Source: Acidobacteriota bacterium (GTDB lineage: Bacteria; Acidobacteriota; Terriglobia; Acidiferrales; UBA7541). From it: DNA of 64,000 nt. The notes beneath the pieces are model-generated. The model was not told the origin of the DNA, searched no databases, and saw only the letters and a program-made list of their open reading frames with translations. The DNA lies in NCBI GenBank assembly GCA_021832085.1, contig JAKBLM010000002.1, forward strand, positions 98,400-162,399, written 5' to 3'. The position numbers and the translations under genes were made by a program. This document shows positions 1 through 8,332 of this stretch, one piece after another (position 1 is the first letter of the stretch; every line of letters begins with the position of its first letter).

Positions 1-857
1 GCGAGCGCTTTTGCCTCGCTGAGGCTTTCGCCACGGAATTGCGTGGCGAGCCGGAGATGGAGCAGCCAGAAAAAACCGACGCTGTAGAGGCAGACCGCCA
101 GAAGGCCGGCGAGGGCGACCAGCGGCCGAAACGCCGCGGCGCCGGCAATGACCTGCGCCGCCATCCCCGGCGGCAGCGCGTGGATCAGGAATGCCAGCGG
201 CAGCACCCAGCGCTGCGCGGCGTGCTCGTGCGCGCTCCAGCGCACCAGGGCCGGGCCGGCGAATTGCACCGCCAGGATGCCGACGATAAAAAGCATGCCC
301 AGGATCTCGCGCGTGCGGCGCTGGGCCAGCCAGCGATCGGCCCAGGTGGCAATGGCGCGCGAGAGCAGCAGGTTCATCGCCGCGAAAAGCAGCGCCGCCG
401 TCACCACCCAGGGAAGCAGGCCGGGACGCGCGAGGCCGGCGCCGAGAGTCAGGCAGGCCAGCCAGAAAAGGGCGATCACGGCGCCGGGATCGAACAGCCC
501 GTAGGTAAGGCTCAGTGCGAAAAAGCTGCCATAACGCAGCGGAAAATGGAGCAGGTTGCCGAATTCGAACTGGAGCCCGCCGGTGCCGATCAGCAGCGGG
601 TAGAGCTGCCAGAAGAGGAGCACGGCCCAGAACAGATCGGCGAAGCTGGCGGCCTGGTGATGCGAGAGGAAGGCGTAGGCGGCGAAACCGATGCCGGCGC
701 CGCCGCCGAACATCATTCCGGCGAGCATCAGCCAGAGCAGGACATAGCCGACCACGTCGAGCCGGCCGCGCAGGCTGCGGAGCGAATTGCGGAAGAGGCA
801 CCAGCGGAGGCCGGCGATCAGCCGCATCTGTTCGCGGATCGCCGGCTGCCTGCTCAT
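1..857 (-). CDS. ABC-2 type transporter permease (3' part cut by window edge)
   Basis: Read leftwards from an ATG at 857 to the window edge with no stop, so only the first 285 residues are present. The translation is strongly hydrophobic, with several membrane segments (for example around GYVLLWLMLAGMMFGGG, LLPWVVTAALLFAA and LGMLFIVGILAVQF), and no enzymatic motif. The start overlaps the stop of the upstream ABC ATPase in an ATGA arrangement, so the two are almost certainly co-translated and form one exporter. The substrate cannot be read from the sequence. ABC-2 permeases with a single ATPase usually export drugs, lipids or polysaccharide precursors, or act in stress resistance. Confidence 0.85.
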   Translation of the reverse strand, partial: MSRQPAIREQMRLIAGLRWCLFRNSLRSLRGRLDVVGYVLLWLMLAGMMFGGGAGIGFAAYAFLSHHQAASFADLFWAVLLFWQLYPLLIGTGGLQFEFGNLLHFPLRYGSFFALSLTYGLFDPGAVIALFWLACLTLGAGLARPGLLPWVVTAALLFAAMNLLLSRAIATWADRWLAQRRTREILGMLFIVGILAVQFAGPALVRWSAHEHAAQRWVLPLAFLIHALPPGMAAQVIAGAAAFRPLVALAGLLAVCLYSVGFFWLLHLRLATQFRGESLSEAKAL

Positions 858-1666
858 GCGAGCCAGCTCAACTCCTCTTCGCTCGCCTGGCGGCTCCCGC
901 CGACGATGTCGAGGAAGATCTGTTCGAGCGTCAGCTTCTCGCCGCGGGCGGCGGGGCCAGTGGCCTCTTCCTGGCGCGCTTCGACGCCGGCGCGCAATTC
1001 CTCGAGCGAGCCGAAGGCGACCAGCTTGCCGTGGTGAATGATGGCGACGTGGCTGCACAGGCGCTCGACGATTTCGAGCACGTGCGAGGTAAGAAAGATC
1101 GTCGCGCCGCGGGCGATCATGCGCTGGAGCATCGACTTGAGCGTGCCGGCGGCGACGGCGTCGATGCCTTCGAACGGCTCGTCGAGAAACAGGACCCGCG
1201 GGCCGTGAATGATGGCGGCGGCCATGGCCAGCTTTTTTTTCATGCCGTGGGAGAGATCGGTGATCAGCGCCTTGCCGCGGTCGGCGAGCTCGATGAAATC
1301 GAGCAGCTCTTTCGTGCGCTCGGCCGCCGTCGGCGGATCGAGGCCGTACATGCGACCGGCGAAATTGAGGTATTCGGGCGGGGTGAGCCGGTCGAAAAGC
1401 GCCAGGCCCTCGGGGACGACGCCGATCTGGCTTTTCACGCCAATGGGATCGGCGGCGAGATCGAGGCCGAGGATGCGAATCTTCCCTTCGGAGGGCTGGA
1501 GCAGGCCGGTGAGCATCTTGATCATCGTTGACTTGCCGGCGCCATTGGGGCCGAGGAAGCCGAAGAACTGGCCGCCGCTGACGCGCAGATCGACGTGATC
1601 GACGGCGACGAGCCCGCCAAAGCGGCGCGTCAGCCCTTGCGTCTCGATTGCGGCGTCATCGAACAT
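854..1666 (-). CDS. ABC transporter ATP-binding protein
   Basis: A 270-residue nucleotide-binding subunit. Walker A is GPNGAGKST with Lys45, the signature is LSHGMKKK (a variant of LSGGQ), Walker B is VLFLDEP, and the switch histidine lies in LTSHVLE. It energises the membrane subunit encoded immediately downstream, whose start codon overlaps its stop. The upstream helicase-nuclease gene ends 19 bases before this start, with a purine-rich ribosome site between, so all three genes probably share a transcript. The C-terminal tail after the H-loop is short and gives no hint of substrate. Family assignment is secure; the transported compound is unknown. Confidence 0.9.
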   Translation of the reverse strand: MFDDAAIETQGLTRRFGGLVAVDHVDLRVSGGQFFGFLGPNGAGKSTMIKMLTGLLQPSEGKIRILGLDLAADPIGVKSQIGVVPEGLALFDRLTPPEYLNFAGRMYGLDPPTAAERTKELLDFIELADRGKALITDLSHGMKKKLAMAAAIIHGPRVLFLDEPFEGIDAVAAGTLKSMLQRMIARGATIFLTSHVLEIVERLCSHVAIIHHGKLVAFGSLEELRAGVEARQEEATGPAARGEKLTLEQIFLDIVGGSRQASEEELSWLA

Positions 1667-1685
1667 GCGTGGCTTTTCCCCCAGG

Positions 1686-4600
1686 TTACGGTTTTGCTGT
1701 GGCGCCCGGCCGCGCTTCCGATTCCGGCATTTCTGCCGCGGCGCCCGCCGGCTGGATGGGCACGAGCTGCTCGTGGGCGGGGCAGAGCGGCCGGAATTCG
1801 CAGAAGCCGCACAGGAAGCCGGGCCGCGCCTCGAAACGGCCGGCGCGGATGGCGGCGGCGACTTCGATCACCTGCTGGCGCGCGTCGTTGCAATCGGCCT
1901 GGTCGCGCGTGGTCTCCAGCCGCGTATCGGCTTTCAGATACCAGAGTACCAGCCGCGCCGGATCGAGTTCGAGCGCCTCGCGGGCAGCCAGGGCATAGAG
2001 GCTGAGCTGGAGGTCCTTGTCGACGTCTTTTTGTTTTTTCGGCGTGCCGGTCTTGTAGTCGACAACTTCGATCCGGTCCTTGCCCAGCCGATTCACCTGA
2101 TCGATGCGGCCGGCGAGAACGACGTCGGCCGTGAGCGGCAACTCGAAGCGCTTTTCCTGAAAGAGAACCTCGGGCCGCAGTTCGAGATAGCGCGCGTGGA
2201 AGGCGCGCAACTGCTCGAGGCCAGCCTTGCGATATTCCTCTTCCTGGAAGTCGTCGCCATATTTGCCGACCGGCCATTCGCGCTGGTAGATGGCTTCGAG
2301 TTCCTCGAGCGGCATCGGCACGCCCTTGCGGAGGCCGGCGACGAAATGCTGGATGGTGGTGTGCATCAGGCTGCCGAAGGTCATCGCGGCTTTCGGAGCG
2401 CCGCGCAGGCCCCAGCCTTTTTCGAGCAGGTATTTCAGCGGGCAGCTCAGATAGGTGTCGACCGTGGTGGGCGAAAGCTCGAGCGGCACGGCGACCGGCG
2501 GGCAATATTGCGTGGCCCAGACGGCAATGCGCGACCAGGCGCGCGCGTCCTGCCGTGCCGGATCGATCAGCCCCGGCGAGGAGGGATCGGCGGGCAGGCC
2601 GGCGACGGCGAGCGACTCGGGCGGGAGCTCGATTTTCGGCGAAAGGCGCTCGACATCGCGCGCGGCAAGCTGCGCGTCGGTGAGGAAATCGTCGAGGAAG
2701 GGCGACGGCTTCGTTTTCGGGCCGACGACGGCGGTGAGCGTCAACTCGCGGCGCGCGCGGGTGAGCGCGACGTAGAAGAGCCGGCGCTCCTCCTGAATGT
2801 GGAAGTCGCCTTCAGGCTTGGCTTCCTTCATCAATTCGGCGGGAAATTCGAAGGTCGGGCGGCGCTTGCCGGAAGGAAAGGCGCGCTGCGAGAGGCGCAG
2901 GACGAAGACGCTGTCGAATTCGAGGCCCTTGGCGCCGTGAACGGTCATGAGCTGGACGGCGTTTTCCGCTTCGTGCTCGTCGACATGGATCTGCTCGCCC
3001 GCTTCGAAGAAATATTCGAGGTACTGGAGGAAATCGGCGAAGGCGGCCGACTCGCTTTTCTTTTGCCATTCGGCGACGAATTTCAGGAGGCGTTTCAGGT
3101 ACGCTTCGTCGGCGCTCGATGGAACCAGATTCAGGTTGAGCCCGTCGGCGAGCGTGGCGACCAAGTCGGAAGCGGAAAGGCCGAAAGCGAGCTGGCGCAG
3201 GCCCTGAATCCAGCGGACGAGTTCCCGGCCGCGCGCGGGATCGGCGGCCGGCAGATCGAGCGAGGCTTCCAGCTCGTCGAAGAGGCCGCGATGGTTGTGG
3301 GCGGAGCGCTGCGCGAGGCGGACCAAATCTTCCGCAGTGAAGCGCCAATAAGGCGCGGCGGCAACGCGGGCAAAGGAGATGTTGTCACCGGGATTGCCGA
3401 TCAGGCGCAGGTAGGCGACCAGGTCGCGCACCAGCGTGCTCGCCAGGATCGAGAGCTTGCGGATGACGAACGGAATGCCGCGCCGCGCCAGCTCGCGCAC
3501 CACCAGGTCGCGATGGTTGTGCTTGCGGTAGAGGATCGCCATGACGCCCCAGCGTGTGCCGGCCGCGTGCTTGCGGTCGATTTCCGCGGCCACCCACCAG
3601 GCTTCCTCCTCGGGCGAACGGAATTCGGCCACGCGGACGCGCTCGCCCTCGGGATTGGGCGTTTCGAGGCGCTTATCTGGCAGGAAGCGGTCGCGATTCT
3701 GCGCGATCACTTCGGCGGCGACGCGAAGGATCCGGCGCGAGGAGCGGTAGTTTTCGGTGAGCGCCAGATGGCCCTTGGGACGGCCGGCGGGCGCGAGAAA
3801 GAAATCGGCGAAGCGCTGAAAGCTGGCGAAGGAGGCGCCGCGGAAGCGGTAGATGGCCTGGTCGTCGTCGCCGACGACGAAGAAATTGCGATGGCGGCCC
3901 GAGAGCAGGCGCAGCAGCTCGATCTGGGCGACGTTGGTGTCCTGGAATTCGTCGACGAGGATGTAGCGATAGCGCTCGGAAAGGCGCACGGCAAGCTCGG
4001 GATCGCGGCGCAGCTTGCGCTCGGCTTCGAGGATCATCGAGCCGAAGGTGAGCTGGCGCCGGTCGCGCAGCAGGCGATCGCTCACGCGATAGGCGCGGGC
4101 GATTTCGCGCTGGCGGGCGAGTTCGTCCTCGCGGTCGGCGACGTCGTCGGGGGAAAGCTGCGGGCGCGCGGCTTCGAGGCGCTCGGCGATTGCTTCGACG
4201 TAGCGGTCGTAATCGTCCGGCGGAACGAGTTCATCCTGGCAGCGGGAGAAAAACTGCAGGAAATCGCTGAGGAACTGGCCAGGCTCGTGGAGTTTCAGGT
4301 AGCGCTCGAGCTGCAGCTCGCGCATGTGGCGGCGAAGCAGGATCCAGTGGTCGATGTCCTCGATCGGTTCGAGCTCGGTGTCGTGGGGTTTCAGAACCAC
4401 GTTGAGGCAGAAGGCGTGGAAAGTGCCGAGCCAGACGTCCTTGCCGCGTTCGCCGGCCGCCTGGATCACCCGGTGCTTCATTTCGGCGGCGGCTTTGTCG
4501 GTGAAGGTGAGGCCGAGGATGCTTTCGCCCGAGAGCGCCGGATTTTCCTCGAGCAGGCGGCGGATGCGCTCGGTAATGACACGCGTTTTGCCCGTGCCGG

Positions 4601-4694
4601 CGCCGGCGACGACGAGCAGGGGGCCTTCGTCGTGCTTGACCGCGGCGAGCTGGCGGTCGTTCAAGGTAATCGTGGTTCGTGTGCGTTCAGGCAT
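1686..4694 (-). CDS. UvrD/PcrA-type helicase fused to an Fe-S PD-(D/E)XK nuclease
   Basis: A 1002-residue protein. Residues 1-650 form a superfamily 1A helicase: Walker A AGAGTGKT with Lys36, DEFQD Walker B, the GDDDQAIYRFRGA motif, and the late motifs VHGAKGLEFD and YVALTRAR. From about residue 735 it carries a RecB/AddB-like nuclease domain: GRID (Asp865), VVDYKTG (Asp879, Lys881) and QLSLYA. Cys751 followed by Cys962, Cys965 and Cys971 matches the one-plus-three cysteine spacing of the 4Fe-4S nucleases of AddB, AdnAB and Cas4. A role in double-strand-break end resection is inferred by analogy with AdnA. No partner subunit is encoded here, so it may work alone or pair with a protein elsewhere. 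It probably heads an operon with the ABC transporter. Confidence 0.9.
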   Translation of the reverse strand: MPERTRTTITLNDRQLAAVKHDEGPLLVVAGAGTGKTRVITERIRRLLEENPALSGESILGLTFTDKAAAEMKHRVIQAAGERGKDVWLGTFHAFCLNVVLKPHDTELEPIEDIDHWILLRRHMRELQLERYLKLHEPGQFLSDFLQFFSRCQDELVPPDDYDRYVEAIAERLEAARPQLSPDDVADREDELARQREIARAYRVSDRLLRDRRQLTFGSMILEAERKLRRDPELAVRLSERYRYILVDEFQDTNVAQIELLRLLSGRHRNFFVVGDDDQAIYRFRGASFASFQRFADFFLAPAGRPKGHLALTENYRSSRRILRVAAEVIAQNRDRFLPDKRLETPNPEGERVRVAEFRSPEEEAWWVAAEIDRKHAAGTRWGVMAILYRKHNHRDLVVRELARRGIPFVIRKLSILASTLVRDLVAYLRLIGNPGDNISFARVAAAPYWRFTAEDLVRLAQRSAHNHRGLFDELEASLDLPAADPARGRELVRWIQGLRQLAFGLSASDLVATLADGLNLNLVPSSADEAYLKRLLKFVAEWQKKSESAAFADFLQYLEYFFEAGEQIHVDEHEAENAVQLMTVHGAKGLEFDSVFVLRLSQRAFPSGKRRPTFEFPAELMKEAKPEGDFHIQEERRLFYVALTRARRELTLTAVVGPKTKPSPFLDDFLTDAQLAARDVERLSPKIELPPESLAVAGLPADPSSPGLIDPARQDARAWSRIAVWATQYCPPVAVPLELSPTTVDTYLSCPLKYLLEKGWGLRGAPKAAMTFGSLMHTTIQHFVAGLRKGVPMPLEELEAIYQREWPVGKYGDDFQEEEYRKAGLEQLRAFHARYLELRPEVLFQEKRFELPLTADVVLAGRIDQVNRLGKDRIEVVDYKTGTPKKQKDVDKDLQLSLYALAAREALELDPARLVLWYLKADTRLETTRDQADCNDARQQVIEVAAAIRAGRFEARPGFLCGFCEFRPLCPAHEQLVPIQPAGAAAEMPESEARPGATAKP

Positions 4695-4974
4695 GGCCAG
4701 ATGGGGTACAGGTTGACACAGGCGCGCGGCGCAGGAAAAGCGAAATTGTACCCGAAGGTCCGGAAAGTGCGGCTGCCTCTCCCAGAATTAACGGGCGCGG
4801 ATGCGGCGGCACACTTTGCCGGGCACGATGGTTGGGTTCGTCCCGCAGGTTGGTCGTGCCGCTGGCATTGACCATGGCCGATACGATGGTTAAATCCAGC
4901 GGTGATTTGGCCGTGGCCGGGTTCGCTTCAATCGCCAAGGTGCGAACCTCGGGTCCGCTTTTCCACCAGGCATA

Positions 4975-5706
4975 ATGGATCGGATGACTCTGCTCGTACT
5001 TGCCGTGCTGCTTTTTGCCGCGCTGATTCGCTCGGCGTTCGGATTTGGCGAAGCCCTATTCGCCGTGCCGCTGCTCGCCCTGATCATGCCGGTCAAAGTC
5101 GCAGCGCCGATTGCGGTGCTTGTCTCCATCACCGTGGCCGGTGTGGTGCTTGTGCAGGATTGGTCTGAAGTGCACGCCCGTAGTGCGGGGTGGCTGGCAC
5201 TCTCGACCCTGCTGGGGATTCCGTTGGGTTTGCTCCTCCTGACAAGGGTTGCCGAACCGGTCGTGAAGGCAATCCTTGCGTGTGTGATCATCGCTTTTTC
5301 AATGTACTCCCTGCTCAGCAGGAAACGCTACGTGCTGAAGGACGACCGACTGGCCTGGGTGTTCGGATTCGCCGCGGGAGTGCTCGGAGGCGCGTACGGC
5401 ATGAACGGCCCGCCGGTCGTGATTTACGGTGCGCTTCGCGGTTGGTCACCGCGGCACTTCCGGGCGACCTTGCAGGGGTACTTTCTTCCGGCCAGCATGG
5501 TCGTCATGGGCGGTTATTGGCTGGAGGGTTTGTGGACCCCCGGAGTGACTCGCTACTACCTGATGTCTTTGCCTCTGGTGCTGGTGGCGATCTTCGCGGG
5601 ACGGGCCATCAATCGGCGGATACCCGGCCACCGGTTCCTGTTCTATATCCATGGAGCTCTCACCGTCATCGGAGTGGTTCTTCTGGTGCAGGCTTTGCAT
5701 ATGTAG
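4975..5706 (+). CDS. TSUP (TauE/SafE) family anion permease
   Basis: A 243-residue, almost entirely hydrophobic protein with about eight membrane segments. It shows the two TSUP half-repeats: an N-terminal AFGFGEALFAVPLLALIMP and a later GVLGGAYGMNGPPVVIYGAL. The family moves sulfite, sulfonates or other small organosulfur anions across the inner membrane; the substrate here is not determinable. Translation may start at 4975 or at the ATG three codons later; both keep the whole domain. The gene diverges from the helicase gene across a 280-base gap. No neighbouring sulfur-metabolism gene supports a specific role. Confidence 0.85.
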   Translation: MDRMTLLVLAVLLFAALIRSAFGFGEALFAVPLLALIMPVKVAAPIAVLVSITVAGVVLVQDWSEVHARSAGWLALSTLLGIPLGLLLLTRVAEPVVKAILACVIIAFSMYSLLSRKRYVLKDDRLAWVFGFAAGVLGGAYGMNGPPVVIYGALRGWSPRHFRATLQGYFLPASMVVMGGYWLEGLWTPGVTRYYLMSLPLVLVAIFAGRAINRRIPGHRFLFYIHGALTVIGVVLLVQALHM

Positions 5707-5865
5707 CCACCGGGCATTACCGGGACTTCGGAGAGATGCGTGGTGGTGGCCGGCCGGGGCGTACAAATCGGAAATTCCATTCCAGGGAAGACCCGCTTTC
5801 CCCAAAGCGCAGCCTGAACGTATGATGGAAATCAGACTTAGTCCTTGGCCGAGGGGGGAAGTGTC

Positions 5866-6372
5866 ATGGCTTCGCAAATCGTGCGAAATTTCATGAAGCA
5901 ACAGGGTTTCCCCGATGAGGCCGCTCCAACCTGCGACACGCACTTTGCCGGCCTTAATTTTCAGCCCCGCATCGTCGGGCCGCTCGTTGTTGTGGCCATC
6001 GTCTTTGGGTCCCCGATCTTCTTCCTTGTGCTTTCCGGCGTGCTGTGGTGGAACGTTCTTGTTCCCGCACGCAATCCGTTTGAGCTGATCTACAACCGGC
6101 TGATTGCCCTGCCTCGCGGGAAACGCAGGCTCGTGCCCGCGCCTGGGCCACGCCGCTTTGCGCAGGCGATGGCCGCAGCCATGATGCTGATCATTGCCCT
6201 TGCCCTGCTGCAGGGCTGGGCTGTCACGGCGTGGGTCTTCGAAGCGCTCCTTGTGGCGGCGTTTTCTCTGCTCCTGTTCGGGAGGTTTTGCCTGGGCGCT
6301 TACATGTATCACTTGCTGCGCGGCCAGGTTTCTTTTGCCAACGCCACGCTGCCGTGGGCCCGCTCCCGATAG
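5866..6372 (+). CDS. DUF4395 domain membrane protein
   Basis: A 168-residue protein from the ATG at 5866, chosen because a GAGGGGGG ribosome site lies seven bases upstream; an in-frame TTG at 5845 is the alternative. Features typical of DUF4395 are an N-terminal FAGLNFQPRIVG segment, a membrane helix, a short basic loop ending in PAPGPRRFAQ, then two further helices and the tail FCLGAYMYHLLRG. Function is unknown in the literature I know; the family is a small inner-membrane protein, often seen near redox or sulfur genes. The last 192 coding bases plus 70 bases beyond the stop recur, without indels, at 8020-8282. Confidence 0.8.
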   Translation: MASQIVRNFMKQQGFPDEAAPTCDTHFAGLNFQPRIVGPLVVVAIVFGSPIFFLVLSGVLWWNVLVPARNPFELIYNRLIALPRGKRRLVPAPGPRRFAQAMAAAMMLIIALALLQGWAVTAWVFEALLVAAFSLLLFGRFCLGAYMYHLLRGQVSFANATLPWARSR

Positions 6373-6443
6373 CAACGGGCGGCGTGATCCGTGCCGACCG
6401 GTCAAATCGAGGCAAAGTAGGTTGACGGATTTTTCGTCGAGAA
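6181..6443 (+). repeat. Direct repeat arm A (263 bp)
   Basis: This stretch covers the 3' end of the DUF4395 gene and its downstream flank. It aligns base for base, with substitutions but no gaps, to 8020-8282 at a constant offset of 1839. The homology passes the stop codon, so it is a DNA duplication rather than protein-level conservation. Confidence 0.85.
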
Positions 6444-6686
6444 CGGCGAGGAAGTTCGGAGCGGGATTGAAAAAGGGCCAGATACTTGTCCGGCTATCCC
6501 ACTTATGGTCCAGTTGGAATTATTTCCGGGTAGTCCGTTACTTGCCTGGAATCCCCCTTCAGGCTCGGTGGGTGAACTGGCGGTATTGCGGAGCCGGCGC
6601 CAAGCTTGGACAAACCGTCGTTACACTTTGAGCAGTCGCTTGCCACGCCCGGAGGAAAACCAAAGCAAGAGCGCTGCTGATGAGTT
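6373..6686. other. Intergenic stretch, convergent genes
   Basis: A 314-base gap between the convergent DUF4395 and ArsR genes. The first 70 bases belong to direct repeat arm A. The rest shows no credible reading frame, tRNA or strong terminator. Confidence 0.5.
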
Positions 6687-7064
6687 TCATTTCAGCCTCT
6701 TTCGCCGGAGATTTTTCCCGAACGTGAGTTCTTCTTTTGCGCCATCCTCCTCCGCGAGGTCACGCAGGCGCTCGAGGGCGGCGGACCAATACTGCTCGTA
6801 TTTCGCAATCCACGGTGCCAGCCCGGCGGCCAGGGCACGCGGTTCCAACCGGTAAATCTGCTGCCGACCCCGACGCGTTGCGGAGACCAGACCGGCTGCA
6901 CGCAGGCTCATCAGGTGTTTGGAGATGCCCGATGCGACCAGGTCGGGGAACTCCGCGGCCAATTGACCAACCGTCATGGGGCCCCGTTCGGCCAGGAGAT
7001 CGAGGATCGACCTGCGCGTGGGATCGGCCAGCATCCGGAAGAGGACATCGCTATTGCTGGGCAT
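6687..7064 (-). CDS. ArsR-family winged-helix repressor
   Basis: A 125-residue regulator. It begins with the family's opening LFRMLADPTRRSILDLLAERGPMT pattern (broken here at helix 1-2), then a winged helix with recognition segment SGISKHLMSLRAAGLV and wing TRRGRQQIYRLEP. There are no cysteine pairs, so it is not a metal sensor of the ArsR/SmtB type; it resembles the autorepressor branch that sits beside SRPBCC proteins. Its start lies inside the end of the upstream SRPBCC gene (14-base overlap), so the two are co-translated. A likely operator made of alternating ATTAC/GTAAT half-sites sits on the promoter of this two-gene operon. Confidence 0.92.
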   Translation of the reverse strand: MPSNSDVLFRMLADPTRRSILDLLAERGPMTVGQLAAEFPDLVASGISKHLMSLRAAGLVSATRRGRQQIYRLEPRALAAGLAPWIAKYEQYWSAALERLRDLAEEDGAKEELTFGKNLRRKRLK

Positions 7065-7488
7065 CAGCAGCGCTCACCAGATCGGCTAGCCGGTCGAGAA
7101 CCCGGTGCAGATCGGCGCCACGCTCGTAATCTTGTAGCGTCTCGGGCCAGTCCGGACGACCGATGCCCTCGAAACCATCGTGAATGAGCGTAACCTGCGT
7201 GCCGACGGCCGTGGGAGCAAGCGTGAGGACTAACCGCGCCGGATGCGCCCACCCACTACCCTCTTCGAGCCACGAGAGAATGAGCCTTTTCTCTGGCACG
7301 AACTCCAGCACAGTACCGCTGATCCACGTCCGGTCATCGGGTCCGAGGAAACGGTATCCGCCACCGACGCGCAAATCGATCTGAATGTTGGAACTGATCC
7401 AACGGCGCAGTCCTTCCTGGGTTGCGAGCCAGCGCCAAACTCTGCTCGGTGCAGCTTGGATCTCAATCGAACGAATGACTTGCGGCAT
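7051..7488 (-). CDS. SRPBCC (AHSA1-like) domain protein
   Basis: A 145-residue protein of the START/SRPBCC fold: IRSIEIQAAPSRVWRWL at the start, a central WISGTVLEFVPEKRL strand region, and a C-terminal helix with the DWPETLQDYERG pattern. These form a hydrophobic ligand-binding cup; AHSA1-type members bind small hydrophobic ligands or activate Hsp90, but in ArsR operons their role is unknown. The start at 7488 is fixed by a GGAGGT ribosome site six bases upstream and by a promoter that leaves no room for the longer frame. It is first in an operon with the ArsR regulator, the reverse of the more common order. Confidence 0.9.
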   Translation of the reverse strand: MPQVIRSIEIQAAPSRVWRWLATQEGLRRWISSNIQIDLRVGGGYRFLGPDDRTWISGTVLEFVPEKRLILSWLEEGSGWAHPARLVLTLAPTAVGTQVTLIHDGFEGIGRPDWPETLQDYERGADLHRVLDRLADLVSAADAQQ

Positions 7489-7504
7489 AGCCGACCTCCG
7501 ATAT

Positions 7505-7550
7505 ATTACCGTCTGGTAATGCATTACTGTACGGGAATGTTTTCGTAATG
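7505..7550 (-). promoter_or_regulatory. Probable ArsR operator (alternating half-sites)
   Basis: Four half-sites alternate: ATTAC at 7505, GTAAT at 7516, ATTAC at 7523 and GTAAT at 7545. The first pair forms ATTACC-N4-GGTAAT, and the middle pair forms the perfect palindrome GTAATGCATTAC (7516-7527). They cover the transcription start and the core promoter of the SRPBCC-arsR operon, so binding would block RNA polymerase. Assignment to the adjacent ArsR protein is inference from position. Confidence 0.7.
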
Positions 7551-7554
7551 TCAA
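7526..7554 (-). promoter_or_regulatory. Sigma-70-type promoter of the SRPBCC-arsR operon
   Basis: On the minus strand, TTGACA (7554-7549) is followed after exactly 17 bases by TACAGT (7531-7526). The transcription start would fall near 7519, about 30 bases before the ATG, inside the palindromic operator. Confidence 0.75.
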
Positions 7555-7683
7555 CCTCAGCCTGTGGAATCAGCAGCTGTGGAATCGGCATCAGGGGATG
7601 GTTTGTTTTGCGCCGACAGCACGGCATAGACGCCGCTCTCTTTCGTACTAGATCACGATGATCACATTTCCGCGGCGTGCGGT

Positions 7684-7806
7684 GTGATTCGTGACTGAGT
7701 CTGGCCCGTCCCCGAGGGCAAACGCCAGCGGGGTTTTCACCGTTCGGGGCTTCCAGCGCGGAACGAACGAGCCGGTTTTGCCACCGCCGAGAACGCCGAA
7801 GCGCAA
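7684..7806 (+). repeat. Dispersed imperfect repeat, copy 1
   Basis: Shares with the copies at 9576 and 10453 the blocks GACTC/GAGTC-CGGCCC, CGAGGGCAA-CGCC and a terminal GCCG-GAACGCCGAAGCG-like stretch. It is the most diverged of the three and lacks the CCAACAACATACGCC block. All three lie in the same orientation. Confidence 0.55.
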
Positions 7807-8019
7807 ACCGTCCCCTGTCGTTCGAGACGCTCGATGCCTTGCCGCCCTCCCGCCTGCTTCCTGCCACGTGGCTGGCCCTCCCTTATGCCCGTGAGAGGCC
7901 ATTCCCCCATGGACGCGCAGTCCGCTCGGCGAGCGCTTTACTCATTCCCGATGCAAGCGCACTAGAGCTCTACGAGATCGCGGACGGACGCGGCGCTCCC
8001 TGCGGGGATTGCCGCGTGC

Positions 8020-8211
8020 ATGATGCTGATTGTTGCGTTTGCCCTGCTGCAGGGCTGGGCGATAACTGCGTGGGTCTTCGAAGCGCTCCTGGTGGTGGCG
8101 TTTTCCCTGCTCCTCTTGGGGAGGTTCTGCCTGGGCGCTTACGTGTATCACTTGCTGCGCGGTCAGGTTTCCTTTGCCAACGCCACGCTGCTGTGGGTCC
8201 GCTCCCGGTAG
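8020..8211 (+). pseudogene. DUF4395 3' fragment (duplicated)
   Basis: Sixty-three codons matching the last 63 of the intact DUF4395 gene at 5866, with about a dozen conservative changes and the same stop position. The N-terminal half of the family (first membrane helix and the PAPGPRRFAQ loop) is absent, and no ribosome site precedes the fragment. The surviving frame is open, so the duplication may be recent or a short membrane peptide may be tolerated, but an expressed product is unlikely. Confidence 0.7.
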
Positions 8212-8282
8212 AAACGGGCAGCGTGATCCGTGCCGGCCCGTCAAGTCGAGGCAAGGCAGGTCGAGGCCTTTTTCATCGAGAA
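8020..8282 (+). repeat. Direct repeat arm B (263 bp)
   Basis: Second copy of the segment at 6181-6443, same orientation, no indels. The two arms bracket the SRPBCC-arsR operon and about 1.6 kb of DNA, a geometry that permits deletion by homologous recombination. Confidence 0.85.
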
Positions 8283-8332
8283 GGCAATGATGTGTGCATC
8301 CATTACGACGGCGGATGTGTGGCCGCCAATGA

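Noticed and set aside
1665..4871. Very long open frame (about 1,070 codons) opposite the helicase gene
   Set aside because: It mirrors the codon structure of the real gene on the other strand, has no domain, and is an effect of high GC content.
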